Below the pieces are notes generated by a model. That model was not told the origin of the DNA, ran no database searches, and worked only from the letters and a program-made list of their open reading frames with translations. Of a DNA stretch of 64,000 nt, positions 62,701 to 64,000 are shown in pieces (position 1 is the stretch's first letter; each line of letters starts with the position of its first letter). The stretch comes from Wohlfahrtiimonas larvae_A. GTDB taxonomy: Bacteria > Pseudomonadota > Gammaproteobacteria > Cardiobacteriales > Wohlfahrtiimonadaceae. The stretch spans positions 27,720-91,719 of the forward strand of contig JBEBSR010000004.1 of the NCBI GenBank assembly GCA_040394195.1. Direction: 5' to 3'. The translations under genes and the position numbers were made by a program.

Positions 62701-63795
62701 TTATTCAGCAGAAGGTTCTTCCAATAATTTGATATCAAAGCGTTTCGGCCATTCCATATTTTTATCTGTTTTGATGTAAGCTTCGCCAGTTACACCAGTT
62801 TTAATGTACTTTTGATATTTTTCTAGCAATTCAGGATCAAATTTCGCTTTTACACGATACATTAATTTTTGGCGTTCATCTTCAGTTTGCACTGTTTTTG
62901 GTGTGAATTGTGCTTCAGCAGAGATGAATGTAATGCGTGCAGGAATAACATATTCAGGTGCGCCATCTAAAATGATACGGACTTCAGAACCATCTTTTTC
63001 ACCTGCAACTAAGCCAATGATTGCTTGAGTTGGCAAGAAGAATGTCATGTGAACTTTGGACAAATCTAATAAGTTTAGAACTTTACCACCAGCACCTAAA
63101 ACTTCACCAGGTTCTGCAATGCGATATTGAATGCGGCCTTTTACAGGGGCGATTAAGTTAGCATCTTTAATGTCAGCTTGAATACGGTCAATCGTTGCTT
63201 GTGCTGCTGTGATTTGCGATTCAGTTGCCACAAACTGTGCTTTAGCTGCATCAATGGCTGCTTGTGCTGCTTGTACACGTGCTTCTGCTGTTTCAATTTC
63301 TGCTTGAAGTACTTTTGTGTAAGCTTCTTGATCATCTAAATCTTGTTCTGTTGCAGCGCCTTTGGCTGTTAATGTTTTGATGCGTTGGAATTTACGATTA
63401 GCAGCGTAGAGTTGGCTTTCTTTTGCAGATACTGCTGATTGTGCTGCAGCTTTATCGCTTTCTCTCGCAGCAATTACTGATTTGGCGCTATTAGCTTGAT
63501 GAATGGCTTGTTGATGATGAGCTTTGGCTTCGTTCAATTGAGCTTCTAATGAATCTAATTGCATAACAGCTAAGATTTGGTTTTGATCTACATAATCACC
63601 TTCATCCGCCAAGATAGTATTAATACGACCAGGGAGTTTGGTTGAAATATCTAAAGGTGTCACTTCAATGCGGCCATTGCTGACTGTGATGCCGTGTAGT
63701 TCATCACGAGAAAAATACCAACCTGCACCAATAATGATAGCGATAGCTGCGATGATAATGCCTGTTTTAGCTTTATTGCTACGTGGCGAGCTCAT
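62701..63795 (-). CDS. yhiI: HlyD-family membrane fusion protein (YhiI-like)
   Basis: 364-residue periplasmic adaptor: one N-terminal span (about 13-30), a barrel-sandwich half at about 45-75, a long alpha hairpin (about 80-215, Ala/Gln-rich) and a second half with LIAPVKGRIQYRIAEPGEVLGAGG. It bridges the RbbA/YhhJ complex to an outer-membrane channel, encoded elsewhere. GAGGT lies 7 bases before the ATG. First gene of its operon. Confidence 0.9.
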   Translation of the reverse strand: MSSPRSNKAKTGIIIAAIAIIIGAGWYFSRDELHGITVSNGRIEVTPLDISTKLPGRINTILADEGDYVDQNQILAVMQLDSLEAQLNEAKAHHQQAIHQANSAKSVIAARESDKAAAQSAVSAKESQLYAANRKFQRIKTLTAKGAATEQDLDDQEAYTKVLQAEIETAEARVQAAQAAIDAAKAQFVATESQITAAQATIDRIQADIKDANLIAPVKGRIQYRIAEPGEVLGAGGKVLNLLDLSKVHMTFFLPTQAIIGLVAGEKDGSEVRIILDGAPEYVIPARITFISAEAQFTPKTVQTEDERQKLMYRVKAKFDPELLEKYQKYIKTGVTGEAYIKTDKNMEWPKRFDIKLLEEPSAE

Positions 63796-64000
63796 ATAAC
63801 ACCTCTAAGATTTAATCAATTATTAAAATGTTTTTCATAAATTATATTTATTAGTTTTACCATTTTTCGTAATAAATAGCCATTTTAAGCTACGATTAAT
63901 ATTATTGGAATCACTCGGTATATCAAGTAATGGGCGTGGTTTTGAGATTTATTATCGAAAACAAGCGTTTTCAAATCGAATAGGGTAAAATGGCTTCATT
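63796..64000. other. Intergenic region at the window end
   Basis: 205 AT-rich bases upstream of the exporter operon. A minus-strand TATAAT near 63846-63851 could be a -10, but without a convincing -35. An ATG at 63990 on plus with AGGG upstream may begin a gene that runs off the window; only three codons are seen, so it is not called. Confidence 0.4.

Noticed and set aside
63990..64000. Start of a plus-strand gene at the right edge
   Set aside because: Only three codons visible, so it cannot be supported.
1..64000. CRISPR array, tRNA, rRNA, IS element or prophage
   Set aside because: No regularly spaced repeats, no tRNA-like cloverleaf, no transposase, integrase or phage structural gene was found by reading the window.

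Overview
The window looks like a chromosomal segment of an AT-rich gammaproteobacterium. The evidence is the gene content: a contiguous 14-gene nuoA-nuoN operon with separate nuoC and nuoD, a gmhB-plsC pair downstream of glyS, a yhiI-rbbA-yhhJ type exporter operon, a BirA-type biotin operator, and a bacterial ProRS with the YbaK-like insertion. Low GC and overall gene content would fit the Cardiobacteriales/Ignatzschineria-Wohlfahrtiimonas neighbourhood, but the sequence alone does not prove this. No rRNA, tRNA, CRISPR array, insertion sequence or prophage was seen. Almost all DNA is coding, with short intergenic gaps, several clear intrinsic terminators and many overlapping start/stop codons.

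Layout. 1-1472: the start of an unidentified gene and ffh, both on minus. 1587-9234 (plus): ypjD-tatC-lemA-gltX, a strong terminator, then glyS-gmhB-plsC-rsmD. 9214-13100 (minus): bioY with a BirA-like operator, argA overlapping a single-domain response regulator, a Nudix hydrolase and hemE. 13203-15160 (plus): the promoter, leader, rpsB, attenuator, tsf and terminator block. 15192-19535 (minus): an unknown exported protein, proS, a DUF4124 protein and an M20 amidohydrolase. 19728-34210 (plus): the whole respiratory complex I operon, followed by mogA and rmuC. 36366-39239: an orphan small protein, a fused PabB-PabC and PabA, which together make p-aminobenzoate for folate. 39236-41730 (minus): a flavodiiron-like diiron protein and an aldehyde dehydrogenase, divergent from an MFS transporter across a 334-base region with two dyads.

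43226-46276 (minus) is a complete ECF-type vitamin/metal importer (two ATPases, T component, S component) headed by a PPC/DUF296 protein. A leader of about 250 nt with an intrinsic terminator precedes it, so expression is probably attenuated. The two ATPases are complementary degenerates that would form one consensus and one degenerate ATP site. 46620-57609 is more mixed: an AT-rich orphan that may be HEPN-like, a small monooxygenase pair, uvrC, an AsnB-family amidotransferase with an IscA-type carrier, a duplicated membrane protein, a DCC-DUF4166 fusion, an APH(3')-III-like kinase, a BioC-like protein with a broken SAM motif, coaD and queG. 57689-63795 holds a lone type IV pilin and an HlyD-RbbA-YhhJ exporter operon ending in a truncated FRG-domain gene.

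The most unusual items are the attenuated ECF/PPC operon with asymmetric ATPases, the FRG gene attached to the exporter operon, the chromosomal APH(3')-III-like gene, the BioC-like paralogue and the possible HEPN orphan. None is proven to be a new system; each has a stated test.
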